This document shows positions 12,542 to 23,966 of a stretch of DNA of 64,000 nt, one piece after another. Origin of the DNA: Setomelanomma holmii (Eukaryota; Ascomycota; Dothideomycetes; Pleosporales; Phaeosphaeriaceae); the NCBI GenBank assembly GCA_010015745.1, contig ML978171.1:310001-374000 (forward strand), read 5' to 3'. The translations under genes and the position numbers were made by a program. Within the stretch, counting starts at the first letter, position 1. Each line of letters starts with the position of its first letter. The notes under the pieces are model-generated. The model was not told where the DNA came from. It saw nothing but the letters and a program-made list of their open reading frames with translations, and did no database searches.

Positions 12542-12798
12542 GGCTGTTAGCTGCAAATCGAGATGTCGTGGCGATCAAGGCCTAGTCTTACGAGCCATTG
12601 TGTGTGTGGTGGCAGAAGCTTGCGAGGGTAAAATAAAAGTTAGCGGGGCAGCGCGCGAAGTCGCGTACAACCGCGGGCCTGTGCAGCTCCAACGGAGTTA
12701 ATGACGGCATGTCAAAGTAGCCTCCAGGGCGAGGAACCTCGACCTCTGTCCTCTCTCCCAGGCAATCTCCTGAGCTGTAGCACAGTTCTGACTTCACT
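12542..12798. promoter_or_regulatory. Shared divergent promoter, RPC37 / DDB1
   Basis: Only 257 bp separate the two start codons, so both 5' UTRs and both promoters must fit here. No specific binding site is claimed. Confidence 0.6.
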
Positions 12799-15700
12799 AT
12801 GGCATACATTGCACCAATTCACCGGCCGAGCAGCGTCCGCCATGCGCTCAAGCTGAACTTCCTTGCCCAGGATGAAGACTGTCTGGTGGTCGCGTAAGCA
12901 TGAATATCATGGAGCATGAAGGAAAGCTAACAATTGTCCAGTAAAGCGAATCGGCTCGAATTCCATACCCAGACTGCAGATGGCCTCGCCCTGCAACACC
13001 AAAAAGCCATCTATGGCCGAGTTACAATGCTCCAGAAGCTCCGGCCGGCGTTATCACCGACCGACCACCTCTTCGTCGGGACCGATCGATTCATGTACTT
13101 CACGCTGTCCTGGAACGCCGAGAGAAAGCAACTGCAGACGGAGAAGTCGTTCGCGAGTGTTGCCGACAATGCTGCCCGGGAATCACAAACAGGCGAGCGG
13201 TGCCACGTGGACCCCAGCGGAAGATTCATGACAATCGAGGTGTACGAGGGTATAATTACAGTTATACCATTGGTGCAAAGAGGGAAGAAGAGGAAGCAGG
13301 AGCCTGACATTACCAATCTTGGAGAGCCCCAGCCGGTAAGGCTGTCGGAGATTTTTGTTCGATCTTCAGCATTCTTACGACCGAGGACCTTTGATGATAA
13401 GCCAAAGCTTGCGCTGTTATACGAGGACACGCAGTCTCAGGTCAAGCTACGGTTACGTGAGCTTTTGTTCCAGGGCGGAGATCAGGTTGAGCTTGAAGAG
13501 GCAGAAGCTTGCAAAGCGGAACTCGAGCTAGGCGCAGCTCACTTGATACCGATCGAGCAACCTTCTCATGGCTTGATAGTCATCGGAGAAACGTCTATTG
13601 CATATTTCGATGATGAGACTATGGAGCTGCAGACTGAGCCATTAGATGAGGCGACAATATTCGTTGCCTGGGAACGCATCGATGCGCAGCGATTTGTACT
13701 GGCAGACGACTACGGCAGGCTCTACCTCTTGATGCTAATCCTTGACGCCCGGAACAGGGTGCAGTCGTGGAAACTTGACATAATTGGTCAAACATCTCGA
13801 GCTTCTGTTCTTGTCTATCTGGATGCTGGGTACGTCTTTGTTGGGTCACATCAAGGCGATTCACAGGTCATCAAGATCTCCGAGAAGTCCATGGATGTTG
13901 TTCAGACATTCTCCAATATTGCGCCTGTCCTCGACTTTACCATCATGGACATGGGCAATAGATCTGGGGAAGGTCAGACAAATGAATATTCCTCCGGCCA
14001 AGCTCGGATTGTCACTGGAAGCGGCGCTTTCCAGGATGGTAGTCTTCGCAGTGTCAGAAGCGGCGTGGGTCTCGAAGATCTCGGAGTGCTGGGCGAGATG
14101 GAGCACATCTCAGGTCTGTTCAGCCTGAAGTCAAACCCGTCTTCCAGTCACCAGGACACTATGCTAGTAACCTTCATCAACGAGACCCGAGTCTTCCGCT
14201 TTGATGCCAATGGAGAGGTAGAAGAAGTCGAAGATTTCGCGTCGGTCGCTCTAAGTGAAACCACATTGGCTGCAGCCAACATTTCACAAGGTCGAATAAT
14301 ACAGGTCACAAGCGGACGAGCGCTGATATGCGATCTTGAAGGTGGCATGATCACATCCGAGTGGACTCCTACAGGTGGTCAAGCTATCACGGCTGCGTCC
14401 ATCAACGATAGTCATGCGCTACTTTCGCTAGGAGGTGTGACGGCCGTAACTCTTAGCATGGACGGTCTCAAGGTACTAACAGAGAAGACGTTCGGTGTGG
14501 AGAGTCAGGTTGCATGCATTGCACTGCCACCAGGGACAAGCTCAGTGTGCTTTATTGGCTTCTGGAAAAACTCCGAACTCGCGATATGTTCTCTCGACAC
14601 GTTGGGAACAGTAAAGACTGTGCAGATATCGGAAGACTCTGTGCCACGGTCACTCTTGCTTACTCAGATCTTCTCTGAGCAACCACCGACGCTCTTCGCA
14701 GCAATGGCTGACGGTACCGTCATCACCTACTCATACGACCCAAGTTCTAGTGATCTTTCAGGGCGGAAGAGCATTGTTCTTGGGACCCGCGAGGCCACCT
14801 TTCGCGCTCTACCTCGCGGTAACGGACTGAGTAACGTCTTCGCCACATGCGAGCATCCTTCTCTCATTTATGCCTCAGAAGGCCGGCTTGTCTACTCAGC
14901 AGTCACCGCAGAGAATGCGACAACAGTGTGTCCGTTCGACTCGGAAGCATATCCCGGATCAGTCGCTATTGCTACATCGGAAGACCTACGGATTGCGCTG
15001 GTAGATACTGAGCGAACAACGCATGTCCAAACTCTCAAGGTCGACGAGACTGTTCGACGGATAGCATATTCACCAGGCTTGAAAGCGTTTGGACTCGGCA
15101 CAATCAAACGTATCCTCAAGGGAGGAGAAGAGCTACAGCTCAGCCACTTCAAGCTGGTTGACGAAATACAATTCAAAGAACTCGACTCGTACGCACTTAA
15201 TGAGGACGAACTTGTGGAATGCGTGATGCGCTGCGAACTACCCGACGGGTCAAGTGGTCTTGCAGAGCGTTTCGCCATTGGAACTGCATACCTGGACGAA
15301 CAAGAGGCAATCTCAGAACGCGGACGCGTACTCATCCTCGAAGTCACGCCGGAACGCGTCTTGAAGCTCGTCACAGAAATCGCAGTCAAGGGCGGCTGCA
15401 GATGTCTCGCCATGTGCGAAGGCAAGCTCGTTGCCGCACTCATTAAGACGATTGTCGTATACAATATCGAGTACAAAACTCAAAGCAAGCCCGACCTTGT
15501 CAAAGCAGCAACATTCCGATGCTCGACAGCACCTATAGACATGACCGTCAACGGCTCGCAGATCGCTATCGCCGATCTGATGAAGTCAATGGTCGTGGTT
15601 GAGTACCAGCGCGGCGAGACTGGCTTACCAGACAAGCTCGTCGAAGTCGCCAGACACTTTCAGGTCACTTGGGCAACGGCTGTTGCGGAAGTTGATGAGA

Positions 15701-16252
15701 ATACGTACCTGGAAAGCGATGCTGAAGGTAACCTTATCGTGCTATACCGCGATCCAAACGGCGTCACGGATGAAGATAAGAGAAGGCTGCATGTCTCGAG
15801 CGAAATGCTGCTGGGTGAGATGGTCAATCGTATCAGGCGAATAGATGTCGCAACACCGCCGGACGCTGCAGTCGTGCCACGCGCGTTCATGGGCACTGTA
15901 AGTATCCCAACCACACACTCCAAACATAGCCAGATGCTAACACACATCACAGGTCGAAGGCTCAATCTACCTCTTCGCCCTGATAGGTCAAGACTACCTC
16001 GACCTCCTGATAACACTGCAGTCAAATCTTGGCAACCTAGTTGCAGCGCCTGGTGACATGGAATTCGCCAAGTACCGTGCCTTCAAGAACCAGGTCAGAG
16101 AAGAGGAGGAGCCGATGCGTTTCGTAGATGGAGAGTTGATTGAACGATTCTTGGATATTGATGAAGATATCCAGAAGAAGGCTATTGAGGGGCTGGGCGT
16201 GGAGTTGGAGGATGTCAGAGGTCTTGTGGAGGGGTTGAGGAGGTTGCATTAG
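12799..16252 (+). CDS. DDB1: DDB1 homologue (UV-damaged DNA-binding protein 1, CUL4 adaptor)
   Basis: Three exons (12799-12893, 12942-15897, 15953-16252) give 1,116 residues, close to the 1,140 of human DDB1. Introns are 48 and 55 bp, the second with GCTAAC before the acceptor. The start MAYIAPIHRPSSVRHALKLN matches the conserved DDB1 N-terminus. The body shows the repeated WD40-like strands of the MMS1_N and CPSF_A families. The C-terminal helical part carries EGSIYLFALIG, then GELIERFLDIDEDIQ. DDB1 bridges CUL4-RBX1 to DCAF substrate receptors and acts in nucleotide excision repair. In Neurospora the orthologue, DIM-8, is part of the DCDC complex needed for H3K9 methylation and hence DNA methylation. 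RSE1 and CFT1 are paralogues in the same superfamily but are longer and start differently. Confidence 0.95.
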
Positions 16253-16491
16253 TCACTTGTGATGAGGAAGAGCGCATTTAAGAATAGCATGGGTCATAAG
16301 GCGCTGACACAATTTGCGCGCGGTGCAAGTCGAGGGTCTCCAATATGATTCTCTCGCAGACTCCTGTATGGCTTCAGAGATTCTAATAAGCTGTAACCTG
16401 TATACCCAACCATCTACTCCGTGAACACAGTCGCTAGGCTGACGGCCATGCACTCTACTCCACCTTGAGTTGCTGAAGCTACTCAGCATGC

Positions 16492-17244
16492 TCAAAGGTC
16501 TTTTTCTCCACCGTCCTGCTCCATCTTGCTGTCCTGCCTCTCCCTGGGGACCTCACCTGTCATCTGCGAGCTACTCTCGCCCGCAGTCCTCGCCTTCTCA
16601 GCAGCCTTCTCAGCCCTCTTCTTCTCAGCCTTGGTCATCTTCCTCACACCCTCCGTGTCGCCGTCCTCCAGAGCGCCGCTCTCTGCGGAGTACGAACGGG
16701 AAATTCCAACACGTCCACTATCTTGTCAAAAATGAGGCGCGGATGGATCCTGGAGGTTGCGGTGACCACCCCGCTTGTTTTTCTTCTTGCTCCTCCCACC
16801 CTGATGCTGGCCCTGGCCGTTAACCTGGGCGCGGCCCCATGAGGAGCCTGGATAGTATTCCCCAGCCACTTCGGCAACTTGTTGAAACTGATGCGCGAAG
16901 GGATCCGCGGGGTAGATGAAGCCTGTCGCGCTAGGGGCGGCATCGAACCACTGTGTTCCTGGGCCATATGACGATGGGGCGGGGTAGTGATGGTATGGCT
17001 GGAACAAACAGCATTGGGCAGAGCCTGAATGTCCTCCCGGGATGTAGGGGTTGGGTGGTGTCCAGCTGAAGCGACTGCTAGGACCGGACAAAAAGGTGTG
17101 AAAGGGTTGAGGAACAAACGAAGGGGCTGCAATATTAAACAGCGTCGCTGGTGATGCCGACTTGGCGGCGTGCAGCTGCTGCGGGGCCTGCGAGGGACCT
17201 GGTGTCCAGGTTGGCGCGCAGGGATTGAGGTTGCGGTCAGCCAT
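16492..17244 (-). CDS. Low-complexity Pro/Tyr/Gln-rich protein, unrecognised
   Basis: The reading frame from the ATG at 17244 (MADRNLNPCAPTWTPGPSQA) is open to a stop at 16726. It is rich in Pro, Phe, Tyr and Gln and ends in a basic GGRSKKKNKRGGHR segment. I infer a second exon at 16492-16682 coding ESGALEDGDTEGVRKMTKAE and then EKKRAEKAAEKARTAG, an Ala/Glu/Lys helix typical of real protein. The inferred intron 16683-16769 joins in correct phase, but its donor (GTGGTC) is weak. If it is not used, the protein ends at 16726 with NLQDPSAPHF. A nuclear or RNA-binding role would fit the composition but is not shown. I do not recognise a family. It converges on DDB1, with about 240 bp between their stop codons. 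Confidence 0.5.
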
Positions 17245-17764
17245 GGCTGTTGAAGTCGCAGGCGTGCGCGTGGAAGCGAAGGAATTGAGGTCGTCTTTCG
17301 CTTTTGGGAGAAAGGACTGGAGCAGGGAAGTTCCCCAAAGTACGTGGAGACCTTCAGGATACACACAGCTATTCCAGTGATTGAGGAGCGGTGTCCGAAC
17401 GCTTGTCGAGACTGGAGCTAAGCTCGCTCGCTCAATGTTTTCCCCGGATCAAGGTTGAAAGTGATCGGGAGAAGAGAGAGGATTGTTGTTCTAGAGTAAT
17501 AGGATTTACGCGCGGGACTGTGCGTTTCCGTCTGCTGAGTCGGTCAGGGACTCTTGCGGTCTGGGAGCGGCAGCTCACTGAAGAGCTCCGACAGTGTAAA
17601 AATGGCAGCTGACGTGCTATTGATTGCGATAATAGGATGGGTGAAATGCTCCGACTGACACACTGTGGGCGTAACGAGGCGAAGGAGGAGGTGCGACACT
17701 CGCGACTGGGTGACCGCCTGTACCAAGCTTTCGAATTCCGGAACATCAGCCTGCGCTCTCCAAG
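17245..17764. other. Intergenic interval of 520 bp
   Basis: It holds the 5' flank of the low-complexity gene and the 3' flank of the TMEM42-like gene. Nothing else is supported. Confidence 0.5.
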
Positions 17765-18461
17765 CTACTTCAGAAGCCCATTCTCGTCGCTACTGTCCTG
17801 CTCAGTAACGTCCATCCCCCTCAGTTCAACTCTGTCATCGCCCTCGTCCCTAAAGCCCTCGTTCGCATCGCCGTCACGGTCCAGCAGTGGAGCCTCGCCA
17901 GTCGTAGCAGCCACAGTCTTCTTCTCTGTCTCTTCTCTCATGCCAATAATGACACTACCTACGACCAACATGGCCGCCCCGAGCCACCAAACGCCTGGCA
18001 GCTTTTCGCTGAATATGAGCGCCCCAAGCACCGCGGTCACCATAAAGTTCGCAGACGTGTTGATGATACTGACGCGGACGGTCGAGGTAGCGAGGGTAAG
18101 GGCACGTGTGAAGAGACCCCACATTACTGCATTGAAGACAAGGTTGAGTGCGAAGAAGAGCTGCGGTACACATTAGTAGACTGTGCTTCGGATGGTGGGC
18201 GGGTGCCGGTCGAAGAGCAAGTACGTACACCACGTATTGCGAACTCAACCAGCTTGTTCCTAGGGCTGAGACCAAAGACTGCAGCTATTGCGCCCGCCCA
18301 TGACGTTGTCAGCTCCGTCGTTGTGCTGTGGTGGTTAGTGTACGTCTGGTGCAAGATGGGATGGACACGAACAGCTTCGCGAACACCCCGTTGAAGGCAG
18401 CGCAGCCTCCACTCGCAATGGCAAGGACGAGCCATGTGGACTTTGTCGTAGGTAGCGACAT
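17765..18461 (-). CDS. TMEM42-like small drug/metabolite-transporter-fold membrane protein
   Basis: Three exons (18373-18461, 18229-18325, 17765-18160) give 193 residues. Intron 1 (47 bp) uses a GTTCGT donor and a CTAAC branch site; it joins CT+C to give AFNGVFAKLTTTELTTSWAG, which fits the fungal TMEM42 family. Intron 2 (68 bp, GTACGT...CCGCAG) joins FAIRG to LFFALNLVFNAVMWGLF. Four hydrophobic segments are visible; the last two are FMVTAVLGALIFSEKLPGV and WWLGAAMLVVGSVIIGM, the EamA/DMT half-domain pattern. The C-terminal 50 residues are acidic and hydrophilic (DRDGDANEGFRDEGDDRVE). Substrate and compartment are unknown. The two introns and the family match make the gene secure; its function is not. 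Confidence 0.88.
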
Positions 18462-18979
18462 GGTGATGCTGTGGAGCTGCGATCAAGGTGTGTTGTTGTG
18501 CTACAGTTCGGGTAAGCTACGCGATCTGCAAGGTACCCGAGCTTAGTCTAATACGTCAATCCTGGAAGCAAGTAGAGCTTGCTATAGACGGTAGTGACTG
18601 CTGGTTTTACTGTCTGTATTGCTTCATTGTCTGTCTTCTGCATGAAGACAAAGGGTTCGAGTCACTTTTTGCAACATATAGGTCAGATTTGTGTACATGC
18701 CCACCAACTTCGATTCATGTTGAACCTAGCCAGATATGTGGTTATCATTCTGCAACCACCAATACCATAACTCCGTGCCCATGCTTTGAAGGTATCATAA
18801 CTGCCTAGTATTCCCAAACGCCCATTGTTCAATCCTCAGTACTTTCTTGTTCAACTCCGAGGCTCCGCCACCTACTCGATCTGCCGAAACTTAATGGCGC
18901 CGTGGTTTCGGCAGACGTAGATTTGCCTAAGCTCAATTTTCAGCAACTCCAAAGCGCAGGCAAAGTCTAAGACTCGGCT
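18462..18979. other. Intergenic interval of 518 bp
   Basis: It holds the 5' flank of the TMEM42-like gene and the 3' end of the TFIIA gene. No coding signal was recognised. Confidence 0.5.
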
Positions 18980-19430
18980 CTAGACTTCGCCCGGACGCTT
19001 AGTGTTACAGCTGACGATCTTGACCCTATCCGCATGGATTTGGTTTGTGTTATCGAGTTTGAAGTTGATGTCCTTGATTATAAAGGTCCACACGTCGTCG
19101 CAGAATCGGTAGGTATCAAGATGGCCCTATAGAAACAACGCATAAGCATCACGCCTACAGCTCCTAACTCATATAGACCCACCTTGAAAGTGAGTCGGCT
19201 CTTGACCTTGTCGTTGAGCACGTCTGCGACCGCCTTGTCGAAGTTTATGAGGATCTTCATGGCCAACTGGGGCTCGATTCGGCGTTCCGTGATCAGGCTG
19301 TCGAGCGTGTCCGTGAGGGCGCCACCCAGACTGTCGCATGTCAGCCAGTGCACTCCATGTCGGTCCCCAGAAGGCGCAAGCAGTACCTGCTTCGGCGGTA
19401 CAGCTCGTAGTACTTGGTCTGGTCCGCCAT
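18980..19430 (-). CDS. TOA2: Transcription initiation factor IIA small (gamma) subunit
   Basis: Three exons (19387-19430, 19183-19330, 18980-19126) give 112 residues, normal for TOA2/TFIIA-gamma; both introns are 56 bp. The start MADQTKYYELYRRSSLGGAL is diagnostic. It is followed by TDTLDSLITERRIEPQLAMK and ILINFDKAVADVLNDKVKSR (the four-helix bundle), then HLDTYRFCDDVWTFIIKDIN and VKIVSCNTKRPGEV (the beta barrel that contacts TBP). TFIIA stabilises TBP on promoters for RNA polymerase II. Splice phases 2 and 0 agree with the family sequence at both joins. The gene is head-to-head with VMA16, with 206 bp between start codons. Confidence 0.96.
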
Positions 19431-19636
19431 GTTGACGAGCAGTTGCGGCGACGTTGGTGGGTGAGCGATGGTGATTGCCTGGCGTGGAGGACTGATGTAC
19501 TGCGGCGGCGCTAGCGGGCTCCGGCCGAGGTTTTGCCGAGCTCTGCAGCCGTCATCCTCGACTGTGCTGTATTCACGATAGAGCTCCAGTCCGCCACATT
19601 TCCATCCATCGACGCGTCCACGACCCTCTTCTCGCC
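19431..19636. promoter_or_regulatory. Shared divergent promoter, TOA2 / VMA16
   Basis: 206 bp separate the two start codons of unrelated housekeeping genes. No individual element is claimed. Confidence 0.6.
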
Positions 19637-20432
19637 ATGTCTCTCACTTACGGTACTAGCGGCGCGACTGCTGCGCTGGGTGTAGTGGGGCTGTGTATGT
19701 CATACACTGTCTGCTGCATGCCGTAGCTAATGATGAACAGACATGCTCTTCCAGGGCGAGGGTGAAGCTTTCAACGTATGCGACCCCACGAGGTCTGGCG
19801 CATTTCGGACATACTGATACTCTGCCAGGTCGGAGCCTTCCTCGAAAGTGTATCACCGTACACATGGGCCAGTTTAGGCATCGGTCTATGCATCGGTCTC
19901 TCTGTCGTCGGTTCAGCATGGTGTGTTTGTCGCATGCTCTCTGTTGAGCTCAGAACTAATAATGTGTAGGGGAATCTGGACAACTGGTGTGTCTATCGTC
20001 GGTGGAGGTGTCAAGGCACCACGGATAAGAACGAAGAACTTGATCTCCATCATTTTCTGCGAAGTTGTGGCCATCTACGGAGTCATTATGGCCATCATCT
20101 TCTCCGCCAAACTCAACCAAATCAACGATATCGAGCAGATATACTCACCGTCGAACATCTTCACTGGATACGCGCTGTTCTGGGCTGGCATAACTGTAGG
20201 CATGTGCAACTTGATCTGTGGAGTCTGCGTAGGCATCAACGGAAGCAGCGCAGCGTTGGCGGATGCTGCTGACCCCACATTGTGAGCGATGATGGTGTTC
20301 AGAGTCGGAATATGTACTGATTGATCCAGGTTCGTCAAGATCCTCACCATCGAGATCTTTGCTGCCATTCTTGGACTGTTCGGCCTAATCATTGGCCTGC
20401 TCATGCAAAGTAACGCGAACGACTTTGAATGA
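19637..20432 (+). CDS. VMA16: V-type H+-ATPase proteolipid subunit c''
   Basis: Five exons (19637-19694, 19741-19775, 19829-19920, 19970-20281, 20330-20432) give 199 residues; the introns are 46-53 bp. The sequence has the Vma16 landmarks: AFLESVSPYTWASLGIGLCI, then SVVGSAWGIWTTGVSIVGGG, VKAPRIRTKNLISIIFCEVV and AIYGVIMAIIFSAKL. The Glu of FCEVVAIYG is the proton-carrying acid of the membrane rotor. The last segment (KILTIEIFAAILGLFGLIIG) closes the helical bundle. The protein is one subunit of the V0 proton-conducting ring of vacuole, Golgi and endosome ATPases. Vacuolar acidification powers the VCX1-type exchanger encoded at 4455-6371. The 35-nt second exon is small but in frame and conserved. 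Confidence 0.95.
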
Positions 20433-20798
20433 GGTCTTCTCAGGCTTGGTCCAGGCATATCACTCAAAGAATTAGAGCGAAGCAGTCAAGCTTCTGACCA
20501 TGATCACGGACGGGTGGTGAGTTCCCGAAGCGGATTGCTCAAGCTGGGCAAATGTATGGGATTGAAGATTTATTTTGAGTTGTACGATGTACATAAGGAC
20601 TATCGCGTGTATTATGCATGTACCATGAGCGAGAAAAGGCGTTACATACCAGTCTGAATTTAGCAGATAGCAATGCATCGGCTTTATATGCCATGCCTGA
20701 GTAAGCCTTCGATGATGTGGTCCGAGCTTCTATCTCTAGCTGTAAGGTCCGCGACGATAGCTCTAACCCCACGCCACTCAACCTTACTGCAAGACACA
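20433..20798. other. Intergenic interval of 366 bp
   Basis: It holds the 3' flank of VMA16 and the upstream region of the CnxE-like gene. Nothing else is supported. Confidence 0.5.
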
Positions 20799-23087
20799 AT
20801 GAGCGAAGGTGGAACAAAACTAAAGGCCGCCATTCTTATTGTCTCCGACACAGCGTCAAAAGATGCATCGGCCGACAAGTGCATCCCGGTCCTGAACGAT
20901 GTCTTTGGCAGCATCGGAGACAACCAATGGGAAGTCACAGAGACCGGCATTGTACCAGACGATGTTATTGCCATCCAAAAATCAATAAGAGGCTGGACAG
21001 ATTGCGAAGAGCCGGTCAATCTCGTTGTTACCAGTGGAGGAACAGGCTTTGCAATCAAAGATCTCACTCCTGAGGTACGCATGCAGGTGATCAAGCAGAT
21101 AAATATGGAGCTGATCATATGAAGGCAGTCACACTCATACTCGATCGTCATGCCCCAGGTCTTGTGTAAGTGGCGTCGATATCCATTCCAGTGAGATGCT
21201 GACATTGTTCAAGCCATGGCATGCTCACAAACTCGTACTCTGTCACACCATGTTCGTCTGCCCCACATTATTCCAGTAACCGCCACTCATATTCTTTAGT
21301 CGCGCTGATGGCCAGACCCGTTGCCGGCGTACGAAAGCATACTCTCGTCGTAACCTTACCTGGATCACCAAAGGGAGCCAAAGAGAATTTAGAAGCGATC
21401 CTCAAGTTATTGCCGCACGCCTGTATACAAGCTGCTGGTGCTGATACGAGACTCTTGCACATCGGTGGTGTGAAGAAACTCGAGAACGATGCAGGTGTCT
21501 CTCCTGTCGCGAAAGCAAAAGGTTCTTATATCCCAGCCCTGCCTTTGATTAAGTTGCGTTTCAATGCTGATTTTCCCAGGTGCAGCGACTGGACATCACC
21601 ATCACCATTCCCATGGACACGGCCATTCGCACGGGCATGGTGGTCATGCAGGACCAAAACCACACACGAAACCAGAGGACCGTCCCAGATCAAACGATCC
21701 GGCTGCAGGACCGACAAACAGATATCGCGCCTCGCCATACCCAATGCTTTTCGTCAACGACGCTCTCAAGCTCATTGCGGATCAGACGCCGGCCCCTATC
21801 ATCGAGAAGATCCCTGTTGACATGAAGCTCGGAGGCTGTGTCCTGGCTGAAGACGTTCAAGCCACAGAGTCTGTTCCAGCGTTCCGAGCAAGCATTGTCG
21901 ATGGCTATGCCATAAGAATGCCGGCGTCTGGGAAGTTCGAGCAGGGCGTCTACCCTGTCACCATTATCTCTCATGCTCAGCCAGGAGAGGTCGAAGAACT
22001 CAAGGAGGGCGAAATCGCCAGGATCACGACAGGTGCACCGCTACCACCTGGCGCCGATGCTGTCGTGATGGTAGAAGACACAGAACTCAGGAGTCAGACA
22101 GATGATGGCAAAGAAGAGAAGATGATCGAGATCCTGACTGACGAGATCAAATCTGGCGAGAATGTGCGAGAGGTTGGTAGTGACGTCAAGGAAGGGGACA
22201 CCATCTTGAAAAAGGGCGAAGGTATTACCGTTGTTGGAGTCGAGTTTGGTCTATTGGCATCAGTTGGGACACGAGAGGTCTCGGTCTACAGGCGCCCAAT
22301 CGTTGGTGTCCTGAGCACTGGCGATGAAATCATTGAGCACAACAGAGATGGCCCGCTGCGACTTGGCGAGGTGCGCGATACAAACCGGCCTACGCTCATC
22401 ACAGCTGTACGAAATCACAGGTTCGAGGCCATTGATCTTGGCATCGTTTCTGATAAGTATGTTCTCGAAGCACTATGACAATGAAGCGCCGCTGACATGA
22501 ATAGGCCTGGCAGTCTTGAGGAAACCCTACGCAGTGCGATGCGCAAGTGCGATGTCATCATCACATCCGGCGGCGTGTCTATGGGCGAACTCGACCTGCT
22601 CAAGCCTACAATCGAACGCTCACTTGGAGGCACTATCCACTTCGGTCGCGTCAACATGAAGCCTGGAAAGCCGACTACGTTTGCCACAGTCCCTGTCAAG
22701 GACGAAAACGGCAACCGTGTGGACAAGGTGATTTTCAGCTTGCCTGGCAATCCAGCATCGGCTGTTGTCTGCTTCCACCTCTTTGTCCTGCCGTCGCTAC
22801 ACCAGCAGTCGGGTATCAAGCCAGCAGGACTGCCACGTGTGAAGGCTGTCCTAGATGAAGATATCAGAATGGACAAGGGTCGACCGGAGTACCATCGTGC
22901 GCTCGTGGTCACCAAAGAAGACGGGTTGCTCTACGCAAGCTCGACCGGCGGGCAAAGAAGCTCGCGCATCGGTAGCTTCAAGGGCGCGAACGCGCTGCTG
23001 TGCATGCCACAAGGCGATGGAAGCCTGAAGAAGGGCCAGAAGGTGGTTGCGTTGCTGATGGGTAAGCTAGGCGAGCTTGATCGATGA
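20799..23087 (+). CDS. cnxE: Molybdopterin biosynthesis fusion protein CnxE (gephyrin-like, Mog-MoeA)
   Basis: Six exons (20799-21074, 21125-21165, 21214-21251, 21300-21494, 21580-22456, 22505-23087) give 669 residues; introns are 48-85 bp. The N-terminal Mog/MoaB domain (about residues 1-180) shows AAILIVSDTAS, VVTSGGTGFAIKDLTPEA, FALMARPVAGVRK and LPGSPKGAKENLEAIL. The C-terminal MoeA domain shows VDGYAIRMP, GAPLPPGADAVVMVEDTE, STGDEI, ITSGGVSMGELDLL and FSLPGNPASAVVCFHLF. The two are joined by a His/Gly-rich linker (GHHHHHSHGHGHSHGHGGH). Mog adenylates molybdopterin and MoeA inserts molybdate, producing the cofactor of nitrate reductase and other molybdoenzymes. The Mog-first order is that of Aspergillus CnxE, Neurospora NIT-9 and animal gephyrin. 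Intron 3 uses a GTTCGT donor. I found no frame defect. Confidence 0.95.
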
Positions 23088-23966
23088 GCAACAACGACGT
23101 CAAGTAGTTACGGCGTGCATCACCATCCGACCTCTCAAGCGTCTTCTCAAAGACGCGAGAAAGCGAAGTCGAACAAAAGCGTTCGCCAAACCACCCCATG
23201 AAATGTACGCGAATCCACAGAGCAGTCCCGAAACCTTGTGCTCCTTTCCCAATCGACCATGTTCGGTCTCCCCAACATCAGGTCGTCGCCTTTCAACCTG
23301 CCCCTTATAGTAACCAGGCCTTCCTTGTCGAAATCAGCGTGGCACCTGTCACTTCCCCATCCAGCCCTTTATGTCTCACGGCATCTGCTCTTGTCGCACA
23401 AGCGCAATCTCCCAGCCTCGAAAAATTTGACAGCCTCGTGCAACAATCAACAAAAAGAAAGTTTGAGACTGATTGATGCTTGTGCGATGTTGCACGACGA
23501 AGCGCTGATGTGTTCGGGCTTTCTTTTCCATCTCCACAGACGTGCATACGCACGCACGCATGATGTGCACTGACTGCATTATGTCGATCATCAAATGAAT
23601 AAAGCCTATTTTGAGGTCGACGAGGTTCTGCGTTGTGGTGCGTGCGGTGAGAAATGGGGGATCGTGGAGATCGGCCGTGTTTGGTGCCCGGTTGTTGGGT
23701 CATCCTGGTCTGCGACCTGGTTGTGGCTTTCGGCTCGGCTTGCCATTGCTACCCAACACCAAAAGCAAAGATTCGGTGATCCTGCAGCCTCAGTAATTCT
23801 GTTGATGTTAGGAAATGTCTGACGATATATAGAACGTGAGGTCGCGCAGATCAGGTACGCGACAGATGCTGTGTTTCAGATGCGTTACAGAGCACAGGAG
23901 GCAGACAAACATGTCGACTTCACACGCCGACCAGTATACCTCAGTTCGCTCATATGAACCTTACAA
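23088..23966. other. Intergenic interval of 879 bp
   Basis: It holds the 3' flank of cnxE and the upstream flank of the SET-domain gene. No coding region is supported. Confidence 0.5.
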
